DNA of 64,000 nucleotides from Roseibium polysiphoniae. Its GTDB lineage: Bacteria; Pseudomonadota; Alphaproteobacteria; Rhizobiales; Stappiaceae. The stretch covers positions 124,001 to 188,000 of the forward strand of contig NZ_JACYXJ010000002.1 in assembly GCF_014842925.1 (NCBI RefSeq). The letters run 5' to 3'. This document shows, in pieces, positions 9,406 to 18,640 of this stretch; the stretch's first letter is position 1; each line of letters begins with the position of its first letter. The position numbers were made by a program, and so were the translations under genes. The notes below the pieces were generated by a model. That model saw only the letters and a program-made list of their open reading frames with translations, was not told where the DNA came from and ran no database searches.

Positions 9406-11735
9406 CGTTTCTTGGTCCCGGGTTTCGACTTTGCCGAAGTCCTGGACCGGCGTGTGGGCTTCCGCTTGCTTGCGGTGGCGGGTTTTTTCGACCCGGACCC
9501 TCGAATGCGCTTGCCGGCAATACGTCCCGGGCTCAGCATTTCGAACCTCAGGGCGCCTGCAAAGGGCGCAGCCTCGACCAGTTTGACTTCAACTCTGTCC
9601 CCAAGCTGGTAGGTTTCGCCCGACTTGTCACCAATGAGCGAATGCGACCCTTCGTCATACCGGTAGTAGTCCAGGCCGATGGTCGAGGCGGGGATGAAGC
9701 CGTCCGCTCCGCTTTCATCGAGCCGAATGAACATTCCGGATTTGACCACACCGGCGATACGGCCTTGAAATGTCGCACCGATCCGGTCCGACATCCACAG
9801 CGCAATCAGCCGGTCGATGGTGTCGCGCTCGGCCAGCATCGCGCGACGTTCGGCCGCGGAGATTTCACCGCCGACGGCCTCGAGCTTTGCCTCGATGCCA
9901 TCTGGAAGGCCGTCATCGCCGAGGCCAAGCGCCTTGATCAGGCCGCGGTGGACAATCAGGTCGGCATATCGGCGGATCGGTGAGGTGAAATGGGCGTAAC
10001 GGCGCAGGTTCAGTCCGAAGTGGCCGATGTTCTGCGGCGCATATTCCGCCTGGGCCTGGCTCCTGAGCACGACCTCATTGACCAGATGGGCCTGGGGCGT
10101 GTCCTTGACCTTCGCCAGCAGCCCGTTGAACACGGAGGGACGCAGGCCGCCGCTCGAGGGCAGCTTCATGTTCAAGGTCGAGAGGAACTCCTTGAGGCTC
10201 TCGAGCTTTTCCGGGGTGGAGGCATCATGAATGCGGTAGAGCAGGGGAGACTTCTTCTTCTCCAGCGTTTCCGCCGCGGCCACATTGGCCTGGATCATGA
10301 ACTCTTCGATCAGCTTGTGCGCATCGAGCCGCTCGGGAATGAAGACATAGTCCACGGTCCCATCGGGCTTGAGCTTGATCTTGCGCTCGGGCAGATCCAG
10401 TTCCAGGGGCTCACGAGCGTCGCGGCCTGCCTTCAGGACCTCATAGGCGCCCCAGAGTGGCTTCAGGACACCCTCGAGCAGGGTTTCCGTCTTCTCGTCC
10501 GTGACGCCGTCCACGGCCTTCTGGGCCTGAATGTAGGACAGTTTCGCGGCCGAGCGCATCAACACCCGGTGGAACGTATGGCTGATCTTTCGGCCGGTCT
10601 TGTCGAAGACCATGCGCACGGCCATGGCCGGCCTGTCTTCCTTCTCGCGCAGGGAGCACAGATCGTTGGAGATCCGCTCCGGCAGCATCGGAATGACCCG
10701 GTCGGGGAAATAGACCGAATTGCCGCGCAAATGCGCTTCGCGGTCGAGGGCCGTGCCTGGCCGGACATAGTGGGCGACATCGGCGATGGCGACATAGGCG
10801 ATGTGACCGCCTTCGTTGTCCGGATCCTCGTCGGGCTCTGCAAAGACGGCGTCGTCGTGATCCTTGGCGTCGGGCGGATCGATGGTGACGAGCGGGATCT
10901 TGCGCCAATCCTCGCGCTTGCCAACTTTTACAGGCTCGGCTTTTTCCGCCTCGACCTCGACGGCGTTGGGAAAGACATGCGGGATCGCATGAGCCTGGAG
11001 CGCGATTTCGGAAACGGCCTTTTCAGACTTCATCGACCCGAAGCGTTCGACGATCGCAGCACGCGGGGCGCCATAGCGGCCCGTGCGCACAACCTGCACG
11101 CTGACCAGATCACCGTCTTGCGCGTCCTTCAGATCCGTCGGGTCGACGTCCAGCTCACGCTGTTTGCGGTCGATCGGCTCCAGAAACGGCGGCCGGTTGC
11201 CTTCGCGGTTGCGCAAGATGCCCAGCACCGCTCCCTGTTGCTTTTCCAGGACCTTGATGACGCGGCCGGCGAATTTGGCCTCCGCGCCACTGTCGATGTC
11301 TGCCAGACGAACGAGCGCGCGGTCGCCAATGCCGGGCTGGGCCGTCTTGCCCTTGCCGGTGAGCACGAGAACCTTGGGCGCAGGACCTGCCTCATCGTCC
11401 CAGTCGACAGGCTCGCCCAGAAGTTCGCCATCGCCGTCGCGCGCGATCAGGCTGACGACAAAGACGGGCGGCAGGTCACCGGGACGGATCAGGCGTTTCT
11501 GGCGGCGCTCGACCACACCGTCTTCGGCAAGGTCCTTGAGGATTTTCTTCAGCTGGATCCGCGCTGCGCCAATGATGCCAAAGTGCTTGGCGATCTCGCG
11601 CTTGCCCGCCTTGCCGGGGTTCTCGGCAATGAAGGTCATGATGTCTTCGCGGGAAGGAAACTGACCGGGGGTTTTTGCGCGGCCACCGGCTTTCCCGCCG
11701 GCCGGCTTTTTCGGTCCTATCCGCCTGGCGCTCAA
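9402..11735 (-). CDS. rnr: Ribonuclease R
   Basis: A 777-residue RNase II/RNB-family 3'-5' exoribonuclease. In order: an N-terminal winged-helix segment (about 25-90), OB-fold cold-shock-like domains, the RNB catalytic domain with IDPPDAKDHDDAVF carrying the metal-binding aspartates (near residue 285), an S1 domain (about 650-730), and a lysine/arginine-rich C-terminal tail. The size and tail separate it from RNase II. The first possible start is a TTG that overlaps the topA stop (TTGA). The next ATG, 32 codons on, would remove only the basic leader. It is transcribed with topA and DUF983. Confidence 0.95.
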   Translation of the reverse strand: MSARRIGPKKPAGGKAGGRAKTPGQFPSREDIMTFIAENPGKAGKREIAKHFGIIGAARIQLKKILKDLAEDGVVERRQKRLIRPGDLPPVFVVSLIARDGDGELLGEPVDWDDEAGPAPKVLVLTGKGKTAQPGIGDRALVRLADIDSGAEAKFAGRVIKVLEKQQGAVLGILRNREGNRPPFLEPIDRKQRELDVDPTDLKDAQDGDLVSVQVVRTGRYGAPRAAIVERFGSMKSEKAVSEIALQAHAIPHVFPNAVEVEAEKAEPVKVGKREDWRKIPLVTIDPPDAKDHDDAVFAEPDEDPDNEGGHIAYVAIADVAHYVRPGTALDREAHLRGNSVYFPDRVIPMLPERISNDLCSLREKEDRPAMAVRMVFDKTGRKISHTFHRVLMRSAAKLSYIQAQKAVDGVTDEKTETLLEGVLKPLWGAYEVLKAGRDAREPLELDLPERKIKLKPDGTVDYVFIPERLDAHKLIEEFMIQANVAAAETLEKKKSPLLYRIHDASTPEKLESLKEFLSTLNMKLPSSGGLRPSVFNGLLAKVKDTPQAHLVNEVVLRSQAQAEYAPQNIGHFGLNLRRYAHFTSPIRRYADLIVHRGLIKALGLGDDGLPDGIEAKLEAVGGEISAAERRAMLAERDTIDRLIALWMSDRIGATFQGRIAGVVKSGMFIRLDESGADGFIPASTIGLDYYRYDEGSHSLIGDKSGETYQLGDRVEVKLVEAAPFAGALRFEMLSPGRIAGKRIRGSGSKKPATASKRKPTRRSRTSAKSKPGTKKR

Positions 11736-14416
11736 GAGCCGTCTTCCACGGCAGCGTCTTCAGCGGGAGCTTTTGCCTTGGCGGTGGTTTTCTTCGCGGG
11801 AGGTTTCTTGGCAGCTGCCTTTTTGGCCGCTGGCTTCTTTGCAGCGGTTTTCTTGGCTGCCGGCTTCTTCGCAGCCGCTTTTTTCTTTGTGCCGCCCTTG
11901 GCTGCCTTGTCGGCGATCAGCTGCACGGCCTGTTCCATGGTCACGGTCTGCGGATCTGTGTCCTTGGGCAGGGTCGCATTGATCTTGCCGTGTTTGACAT
12001 AAGGTCCGTAGCGGCCGTCATAGACATTGATCGGGCCACCTTCTTCAGGATGCTCGCCGAGCTCCTTCAGCGGTGTTGCAGCCGCGCGGCCCCGTCCACC
12101 CTTGGCGCGCTTTTCCGCAAGGACGTCGACGGCGCGGTTGATGCCGACGGTGAAGACTTCTTCAGGCGCTGACAGGTTAGCATACGTGCCTTCATGCAGC
12201 ACGAAAGGTCCATAGCGGCCGATGCCTGCGGTGATCATCTTGCCGTCTTCGGGATGTGCCCCGACTTCGCGCGGAAGCGACAGCAGTTCGAGGGCTTTCT
12301 CCAGGTCGAGATCCGCCGCCGACCAACCCTTGGGCAGGGAGGAGCGTTTCGGCTTGGCTTCTTCGCCGAGCTGGACATAGGGGCCGAAGCGGCCGGTGCG
12401 CAGAGACACGTCGAGGCCGGTTTCCGGGTCTTGACCGAGAACCTTCGGGCCTTCTGACGCCTCACCATCGCCATCGCTTTTCGCAAGCTGGCGGGTGTAG
12501 TTGCACTCGGGGTAGTTGGAGCAACCGATGAAGGCGCCGAAGCGGCTGACCTTCAAGGACAGCTGACCGTCGGAACAGGACGGGCAGGCGCGGGGCGCTG
12601 TTCCGTCTTCCTTTTCGGGGAAAATATGCGGTGCGAGCAGATCGTTCAGTGCGTCGAGAACTTCGGAGACACGAAGATCCTTGATTTCGTCGACTGCACC
12701 GGAAAAATCTTTCCAGAAGGCCTTCAGAACATCCTGCCAGGACAATTCGCCCGCCGAGATCTTGTCGAGCTGTTCTTCAAGGCTGGCTGTGAAGTCGAAC
12801 TCCACATAGCGGTTGAAGAAGCTTTCCAGGAAGGCGATGACGATGCGGCCCTTGTCCTGCGGGACAAGCTGCTTCTTCTCCATCTCCACGTAGTCGCGAT
12901 CCTGAAGCGTCTGGATCGTCGAGGCATAGGTCGACGGCCGGCCGATGCTCAGCTCTTCCATCTTCTTGACCAGGCTGGCTTCCGTGTAACGCGGTGGCGG
13001 GGTCGTGAAGTGCTGCGACGCCTCGACCGGATCGGCCTTGGCTTCAGCTGCGCCCAGAGCAACGCTTGCGCCCTGGTCGACGGCCGGCAGACGGCGGGAG
13101 GCTTCGTCTTCCTCGTCGTCACGGCTTTCCTGGTAGAGCGCGAAGAAACCATCGAACCGGACGACAGAACCGGTCACGCGCAGGGCGGCCTTCTTGCCGG
13201 AGCCGCTGGCGTCGATTTCAATCGTGGTGCGTTCGAGGACGGCCGATTCCATCTGGCTGGCCATGGTGCGCTTCCAGATCAGGTCGTAAAGCCGAGCCTG
13301 GTCCGGATCAAGGAAACGGGCAACGTCTTTCGGACGCCGGGTCAGGTCGGTCGGACGAACCGCTTCGTGGGCCTCTTGTGCATTCTTTGCCTTGGTGGCG
13401 TAGAAACGCTGTTTTTCAGGCACGTATTTGTCGCCGAAGTCCTGACCGATCACCGATCTGGCGGAGGAGATGGCTTCCTGGGCGATCTGAACGCCGTCAG
13501 TACGCATATAGGTGATGAGACCGGTGGTCTCGCCGCCGATGGAGATGCCCTCGTAGAGCTTCTGGGCTACCTGCATGGCGCGGGATGCGGAGAAGCCGAG
13601 CTTGCGGGAGGCTTCCTGTTGCAGCGTCGAGGTGGTGAAGGGCGGCTGCGGATTGCGCTTGGTCGGCTTTGAGCTGACGCTGGCGACGGAGAAGCTTGCA
13701 GACCGCAGCATCGTCTTGATGGCAGTGGCTTCACCTTCGCTGGTGATGTCCAGACGGCCGATCTTCTTGCCGTCATAGCCAACAAGGGACGCGGGCAGGG
13801 CTTCCCCGCCAGGTGTCTTCAGATGCGCCAGGATCGACCAGTATTCCTGTGGCTTGAAGACCTCGATCTCCATCTCCCGGTCGCACAGAAGGCGCAGGGC
13901 AACCGATTGCACGCGGCCGGCGGACCGGGCTCCCGGCAGTTTGCGCCAGAGAACCGGCGACAAGGTAAAGCCGACAAGATAGTCCAGCGCACGGCGGGCC
14001 AGATAGGCGTCAACCAGCGGCGTGTCCAGCTGGCGCGGGTTCTCCATCGCCTCGAGAATGGACTTCTTGGTGATCGCGTTGAACACCACGCGCTCCACCG
14101 GCTTGTCCTTGAGCACTTTTTTCTTCTGCAGAACTTCCAGAACGTGCCATGAAATCGCTTCCCCCTCTCTATCGGGGTCAGTTGCGAGAATGAGGCTGTC
14201 GGCCTCCTTCATCGCGTTGGCGATCTCTGTCAGACGTTTTTGGGATTTGCTGTCGACCTGCCAGCTCATGGCAAAATCTTCGTCGGGTTTGACCGAACCG
14301 TCCTTCGGAGGCAGATCGCGCACGTGGCCATAGGAAGCGAGCACGTTGTAATCCGAGCCGAGATATTTGTTGATCGTCTTGGCCTTGGCCGGCGATTCCA
14401 CAATGACGAGTTTCAT
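11732..14416 (-). CDS. topA: DNA topoisomerase I (type IA)
   Basis: Type IA topoisomerase, 894 residues from the start chosen. It has the Toprim domain at the N-terminus (VIVESPAKAKTI, then TDPDREGEAISWH with the D-x-D metal site), the catalytic tyrosine in ITYMRTDGV, and a C4 zinc finger (CPSCSDG and CSNYPEC). Topo C-terminal repeats follow, and then a lysine/alanine/proline-rich tail of about 50 residues made of KKPAAKK-like units. The frame runs to 14524, but the ATG at 14416 begins the conserved MKLVIVESPAK. Lysine-rich tails are usual in high-GC and alphaproteobacterial TopA. Its stop overlaps the rnr start. Confidence 0.96.
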   Translation of the reverse strand: MKLVIVESPAKAKTINKYLGSDYNVLASYGHVRDLPPKDGSVKPDEDFAMSWQVDSKSQKRLTEIANAMKEADSLILATDPDREGEAISWHVLEVLQKKKVLKDKPVERVVFNAITKKSILEAMENPRQLDTPLVDAYLARRALDYLVGFTLSPVLWRKLPGARSAGRVQSVALRLLCDREMEIEVFKPQEYWSILAHLKTPGGEALPASLVGYDGKKIGRLDITSEGEATAIKTMLRSASFSVASVSSKPTKRNPQPPFTTSTLQQEASRKLGFSASRAMQVAQKLYEGISIGGETTGLITYMRTDGVQIAQEAISSARSVIGQDFGDKYVPEKQRFYATKAKNAQEAHEAVRPTDLTRRPKDVARFLDPDQARLYDLIWKRTMASQMESAVLERTTIEIDASGSGKKAALRVTGSVVRFDGFFALYQESRDDEEDEASRRLPAVDQGASVALGAAEAKADPVEASQHFTTPPPRYTEASLVKKMEELSIGRPSTYASTIQTLQDRDYVEMEKKQLVPQDKGRIVIAFLESFFNRYVEFDFTASLEEQLDKISAGELSWQDVLKAFWKDFSGAVDEIKDLRVSEVLDALNDLLAPHIFPEKEDGTAPRACPSCSDGQLSLKVSRFGAFIGCSNYPECNYTRQLAKSDGDGEASEGPKVLGQDPETGLDVSLRTGRFGPYVQLGEEAKPKRSSLPKGWSAADLDLEKALELLSLPREVGAHPEDGKMITAGIGRYGPFVLHEGTYANLSAPEEVFTVGINRAVDVLAEKRAKGGRGRAAATPLKELGEHPEEGGPINVYDGRYGPYVKHGKINATLPKDTDPQTVTMEQAVQLIADKAAKGGTKKKAAAKKPAAKKTAAKKPAAKKAAAKKPPAKKTTAKAKAPAEDAAVEDGS

Positions 14417-14631
14417 CAGTACCCAAACGCTGCTTGCCGGGATCGCTGCCTGTCGGGCGCGCTCCTGTGGCGGAAATGGAAGTCTTGAACTGGCGACGAT
14501 CATGGATCGAAGGCCGACTGTCAAATGGACCTTTCAAGCCCTGCGGTCAAGTCGAGGCTCGTTCAGGCGGGTTATCCACGGTCAATGACGGTCAGATTAC
14601 AGACAGGGGCCGGTCTGTTTTCCAGGCGGGC

Positions 14632-15771
14632 CTACAAGAGCAGGGAGACACGTTGCCCTCTGTGCCGTTCCAGACGTCCGGCCAGCTCTAGTTCGAGCAA
14701 CAGGACATGAATGGTTCTGGCCGTTTCTCCGGTAAATCGAATGAGTTCGTCGATCTCGACCGGTGTCGGCCCGAGCGCGGAAACAAGCTTGTCACGTGCG
14801 CGCTGGCCCGGATCACCACCATAGGGTGATTGATCGTCGGTGGGCTCGTCGATCTCCTGTGTAAACGGCAGGTCCGGTTCCAGACGGCCGGCGAGGGCGT
14901 CCATGACATCCCTTGCCGAGGTGACAAGCGTAGCGCCCTGTCGAATCAAGCCATTTGCGCCTTCCGAGCGCGGGTCGAGCGGCGAACCGGGGACAGCGAA
15001 GATGTCGCGGTTTTGTTCGAGCGCAAACCGGGCGGTGTGCAGGGAGCCGGAGCCCTTGGCAGCTTCGATGACAATCACGCCAAGCGCCATGCCCGAGATG
15101 AGACGGTTGCGGCGAGGGAAGTCGCGTCCGCGCGGTTTCCAGCCGAGGGGCATTTCGGAGATGGCATTGCCGCCGCTGTCGATGATGGCCGCCAGCAGGC
15201 GGTCGTGTTCCGGTGGATAGAGAATGTCGATACCGCCGGCAAAAACGGCGGCTGTGCCGGAACCCAGGGCCGCCTCATGCGCCGCTGCATCAATTCCCCG
15301 CGCAAGTCCTGACGTGATGAGATGACCGTCTTGTCCAAGGTCGCGGGAGAATTGAGCCGCCAGCTTACGGCCCGAGAGTGACGCATTGCGGGCGCCGACA
15401 ATTGCCACCGTCTTGGGTTCTGACAGCGCTGAACCACCCCGGACGGACAGAAGCGGCGGCGGGCCGTCGATATGGCGCAGATGCGGCGGATAATCAGCTT
15501 CGCCCAGGGCAATCAGGCGGGCGCCAATCCGGTCGTGGGCATCCAGTTCGGCTTCGGCCTCGTGCAAGGGGCTGATGCGGATGGCAGATTTGCCGCCGCG
15601 TTTCGACAGGCCGGGAAGGGCATCCAGGGCGGCCTCGGCGGAGCCGAAATGATTGATCAGATCCCGGAAGGTCGCCGGTCCGACATTTTCCGATCGGATC
15701 AACCGGAGCCACGCGAGGCGCTGGGCCGCGTTTAATATCAGGGCGTTTTTTCTTGCCGCCCTCATATTCAT
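14632..15771 (-). CDS. dprA: DNA-processing protein DprA
   Basis: A 379-residue DprA/Smf protein that loads RecA on incoming single-stranded DNA during natural transformation and is widely kept in non-competent species. An N-terminal SAM/HhH-like region (20-100) is followed by the Rossmann-like core with VGARNASLSGRKLA, SGLARGIDAAAHEAAL, GGIDILYPPEH and GRDFPRRNRLISGMA. The C-terminal winged helix (about 310-379) includes VSALGPTPVEIDELI. The start ATG overlaps the plsY stop (TGATG), so it is translationally coupled to plsY. A gap of about 215 bp with no gene separates it from topA. Confidence 0.94.
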   Translation of the reverse strand: MNMRAARKNALILNAAQRLAWLRLIRSENVGPATFRDLINHFGSAEAALDALPGLSKRGGKSAIRISPLHEAEAELDAHDRIGARLIALGEADYPPHLRHIDGPPPLLSVRGGSALSEPKTVAIVGARNASLSGRKLAAQFSRDLGQDGHLITSGLARGIDAAAHEAALGSGTAAVFAGGIDILYPPEHDRLLAAIIDSGGNAISEMPLGWKPRGRDFPRRNRLISGMALGVIVIEAAKGSGSLHTARFALEQNRDIFAVPGSPLDPRSEGANGLIRQGATLVTSARDVMDALAGRLEPDLPFTQEIDEPTDDQSPYGGDPGQRARDKLVSALGPTPVEIDELIRFTGETARTIHVLLLELELAGRLERHRGQRVSLLL

Positions 15772-16421
15772 CAGGTCGGGCTGCCCGGAGGAGCTTCGAC
15801 GGGTTTGGACTTGTTGCCGATCTTGGTTTCCTCGCCGTTCAGCAAACGCTTGATGTTCTCATGGTGCTTCAAGAACAGAATGAGCGTTAGTATGACGAAC
15901 ATTGCGGCCATTTGCACGTAACCGGCCGCAAAAAGCACAAGGGGCGTCAAGATGCTGGCGACAAAGGCGGAGAGTGAGGAATAGCGGAAGAGAAATGCAC
16001 AGGTGAGCCAGACTGCGCAAAACAGCAGCGCAAAGGGCCAGTTGAGGCCGAGCAGGACGCCGATATAGGTCGCAACGCCCTTGCCGCCCTTGAACTTCAG
16101 CCAGACCGGGAAAAGGTGGCCAAGAAACGCGGCGAAGCCCGCGATCAGCGCCAATTCGGCACCGAAGAAATGTTTGACGACGAGGACGGCAATCGTGCCC
16201 TTCAAGGCGTCACAGACAAGGGTCGCGGCGGCAAGCTTCTTGTTGCCGGTGCGCAGAACATTGGTCGCGCCGATGTTGCCCGAACCGATCTCGCGCACAT
16301 CGCCCATGCCGCCAAGGCGGGTAATGATCAGGCCGAAAGGGATTGAGCCCAGCAGGTAGCCGAACGCCAGAACGGCGAGGACAAGAGGCCAGGCAAGGTT
16401 CCAGCTGGTTGGATCAGGCAT
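15771..16421 (-). CDS. plsY: Glycerol-3-phosphate acyltransferase PlsY
   Basis: A 216-residue inner-membrane protein with five or more hydrophobic helices that transfers acyl groups from acyl-phosphate to glycerol 3-phosphate, the first step of phospholipid synthesis. The three family motifs are intact: [16 protein letters not shown] after the first helix, [10 protein letters not shown] as the glycine-rich G3P loop, and [14 protein letters not shown] at the last cytoplasmic loop. It is coupled to dprA downstream. A divergent paralogue lies 219 bp upstream on the same strand. Confidence 0.95.
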   Translation of the reverse strand: MPDPTSWNLAWPLVLAVLAFGYLLGSIPFGLIITRLGGMGDVREIGSGNIGATNVLRTGNKKLAAATLVCDALKGTIAVLVVKHFFGAELALIAGFAAFLGHLFPVWLKFKGGKGVATYIGVLLGLNWPFALLFCAVWLTCAFLFRYSSLSAFVASILTPLVLFAAGYVQMAAMFVILTLILFLKHHENIKRLLNGEETKIGNKSKPVEAPPGSPT

Positions 16422-16640
16422 TTTGGGCGTTTCTCTTCAAAGTCAGGCGCAGCTCTTTTGAAAGCGCTGTTTCGAGCGTTGTTCTCAACGTGCTCAGGTC
16501 AACGATGACGCTTGCCTGAAACAATCGCAATTGAAGTTTGAGGCAATGTAACCGGATGGATTGTGGGATCAAGTCCGGCGATTGCCGGCGGATTTGAAAA
16601 CACCCCGGACGCTTGATTCAAAAGAGCGATCTAGCGTCCT

Positions 16641-17297
16641 TCAATCGCCTTTTCCTTCTGCCTGTCCTGGTTTTGCAGATGGATCGGACTTGAGAATTTT
16701 CGCTTTGAGCAGGGTGCAGAGCTCTGTTCTGTGCCTCAGTCCAAGTACTGCAGCGGCGATTGCGAAGATCAGGGCGAACTGCGGGTGCGCAGTGAAGCCA
16801 AAGAGGATTGCGGAGACAAGGCTGGCGGTGAAGGTGGCCAGGACCGCGCTTTGAAGGAGTGCGGTTACGGCGAGCCAGATGGCGGCAGATATCAACCCGA
16901 TGGGCCATGCAAGACACATCGCCATGCCAAAAAGAACAGCGGCTCCCTGGCCGCCTTTGAACGACAGCCAAATGGGAAAGAGATGTCCAAGGAATGCGCT
17001 GAGGCCAAAGAAAACGACTGGCAAATCGCTAGGTTGTTCACCAAGGGAAATATAGACTGCAAAAGCGCCCTTTGCGGCATCGAACAGAAAGGTAAGGGCC
17101 GCGAGCGGTTTGCTACCGGTGACAAGAAGAACGTTTGTTGTTCCAGTGTGCCCTGAGCCGAGTTGTCTGATGTCGCCATGACCGGCAAGTCTTGCGAAAA
17201 TATATCCGAAGGGGATCGACCCGATGAGATAGCCGGCCACAATTACGACTGAGACCATCATCATCAATATGACTACGCCAACCCCATAATCACCCAT
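16641..17297 (-). CDS. Divergent second PlsY-like protein
   Basis: A 218-residue membrane protein clearly related to the neighbouring PlsY (GYLIGSIPFGYIFARL, then FLGHLFPIWLSFKGG), but with changed motifs. Motif 1 reads GSGHTGTTNVLLVTGSK, where Asn becomes His and the Arg is lost. Motif 2 is KGGQGAAV, with Lys replaced by Gln. Motif 3 is LRHRTELCTLL, without the HEN pattern. The essential motif-1 Arg and motif-3 Asn of PlsY appear absent, so acyltransferase activity is doubtful. Sample lines counted by hand give about 48-57% GC against about 62% in a plsY line. It may have another role or be decaying. Confidence 0.8.
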   Translation of the reverse strand: MGDYGVGVVILMMMVSVVIVAGYLIGSIPFGYIFARLAGHGDIRQLGSGHTGTTNVLLVTGSKPLAALTFLFDAAKGAFAVYISLGEQPSDLPVVFFGLSAFLGHLFPIWLSFKGGQGAAVLFGMAMCLAWPIGLISAAIWLAVTALLQSAVLATFTASLVSAILFGFTAHPQFALIFAIAAAVLGLRHRTELCTLLKAKILKSDPSAKPGQAEGKGD

Positions 17298-17327
17298 TCA
17301 ATACGCCCCAGCGCCTTGTCGTGAACC

Positions 17328-18629
17328 TCAATCGTAAGTGTAGACGGTCCGGCCTGCAACGACCGTGCGCAGGGTCCGGCCGGAGAAGCGCGCATCCTCG
17401 AAGGGCGAGTTCTTGGAGCGGGACTTGATCGCGCTTTTTTCCAATACCCATGGCCGGTCCGGGTCGAACACGACCACGTCGGCCGGCGCTCCGGCAGACA
17501 GGCGACCTGCGTCGAGGCCAAGCCGGTCGGCCGGGTTGCAGGTCATGGTCGCGAGTAGGGGCATCAGGTCCATCTGCTCCGCGTGATAGAGCCGGAGTGC
17601 TGCGGCCAGAAGGGTCTCGAGGCCAAGTGCGCCGTCCTCGGCTTCGGCCCAGGGATGGCGCTTGGTTTCCACGTCCTGCGGATCATGGTTGGAGACGATG
17701 ATGTCGATGGTGCCATCCGCCACGGCCGCGATCATTGCCTGCCGATCGTCCTCGTCGCGCAGGGGCGGGGACATCTTGAAGAAGGTCCGGTAGGGGCCGA
17801 TGTCGTTTTCGTTCTGGGTCAGGTGGTTGATCGACACACCAGCCGTGATGTCGAGCCCGCGCTTCTTGCCTGCGCGGATGACATCGGCGCTGTCCGATGT
17901 GGAGATCAAATTGGCGTGGTAGCGGCTCTTGGCCATGCCGACGAGCCGCAGATCCCGTTCCAGCATGATGATTTCAGCCTCGCGGGGGACGCCAGACAGG
18001 CCCTTCCAGCTGGCGTTCAATCCTGCGTTCATGGTGCCGCCCGCCAGATCCGGATCTTCTGTGTGGTGGACCACCAGGGCATTGAAGTCGCGGGCGTAAG
18101 TCATGATCCGGCGCATGATCTGCGCGTTGCGGACAGATTTGTGGCCGTTGATGAAAGCGACCGCGCCTGCTTCCTGCAGCAGGCCGATCTCGGTCATGTC
18201 GCGGCCCTCAAGGCCCTTGGTCAGGGCGGCCATGGGCTTGACGTTGACGATGGCCGTATCGCGTGCGCGGCGCAAGATGAAGTCCACAAGCGCCGGATCG
18301 TCGATGATCGGATCGGTCTCGGGCATGGTGACGATCGTCGTGATGCCGCCGCTCGCAGCCGCCTTGGAGGCAGAGGCAAAGGTCTCCCGGTGTTCCGCGC
18401 CTGGTTCGCCAACGCTGACGCACATGTCGATCAGGCCAGGCCCGGCGACCGCGCCGGCACAATCGATGATCTCGGCGCCATAGGGCGCGCCCTGGTTGGC
18501 CGCTTCCGGACCGGCTGCGAGAATGGTGCCGTCGGCGATGATCACGGATCCGGGGGCATCGAGGCCGCGCGCAGGATCGATCACCCTTGCGTTGGAAAGA
18601 ACCAGGGGTTTGGGCGTGTCTATGGCCAC
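17328..18629 (-). CDS. Dihydroorotase-like protein without metal ligands (PyrC')
   Basis: A 433-residue protein of the cyclic amidohydrolase fold, type I dihydroorotase family (GPGLIDM...GEPG, ASGGITTIVTMPETDP, MSPPLR). The H-x-H motif that binds zinc in active enzymes is C70-x-S72 here (DMCVSVGEPG), and the metal-ligand Asp in the usual TDHAPH motif is Asn (VSNHDPQ). Catalysis is thus unlikely. In Pseudomonas an inactive PyrC' forms a complex with aspartate carbamoyltransferase, and the position 11 bp after pyrB fits that role. The start codon is GTG after AAGGAC. Automated pipelines usually name it plain dihydroorotase. Confidence 0.9.
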   Translation of the reverse strand: MAIDTPKPLVLSNARVIDPARGLDAPGSVIIADGTILAAGPEAANQGAPYGAEIIDCAGAVAGPGLIDMCVSVGEPGAEHRETFASASKAAASGGITTIVTMPETDPIIDDPALVDFILRRARDTAIVNVKPMAALTKGLEGRDMTEIGLLQEAGAVAFINGHKSVRNAQIMRRIMTYARDFNALVVHHTEDPDLAGGTMNAGLNASWKGLSGVPREAEIIMLERDLRLVGMAKSRYHANLISTSDSADVIRAGKKRGLDITAGVSINHLTQNENDIGPYRTFFKMSPPLRDEDDRQAMIAAVADGTIDIIVSNHDPQDVETKRHPWAEAEDGALGLETLLAAALRLYHAEQMDLMPLLATMTCNPADRLGLDAGRLSAGAPADVVVFDPDRPWVLEKSAIKSRSKNSPFEDARFSGRTLRTVVAGRTVYTYD

Positions 18630-18640
18630 TGGATTTGTCC

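Noticed and set aside
9990-12002. 670-codon plus-strand frame opposite rnr and the topA end
   Set aside because: It lies antisense to two certain genes. Long open antisense frames are common in high-GC DNA with strong codon bias, and its translation shows no domain pattern.
16572-16585. CCGGC-GATT-GCCGG hairpin after the second plsY-like gene
   Set aside because: Only 5 bp and no T-run on the minus strand, so not reported as a terminator.
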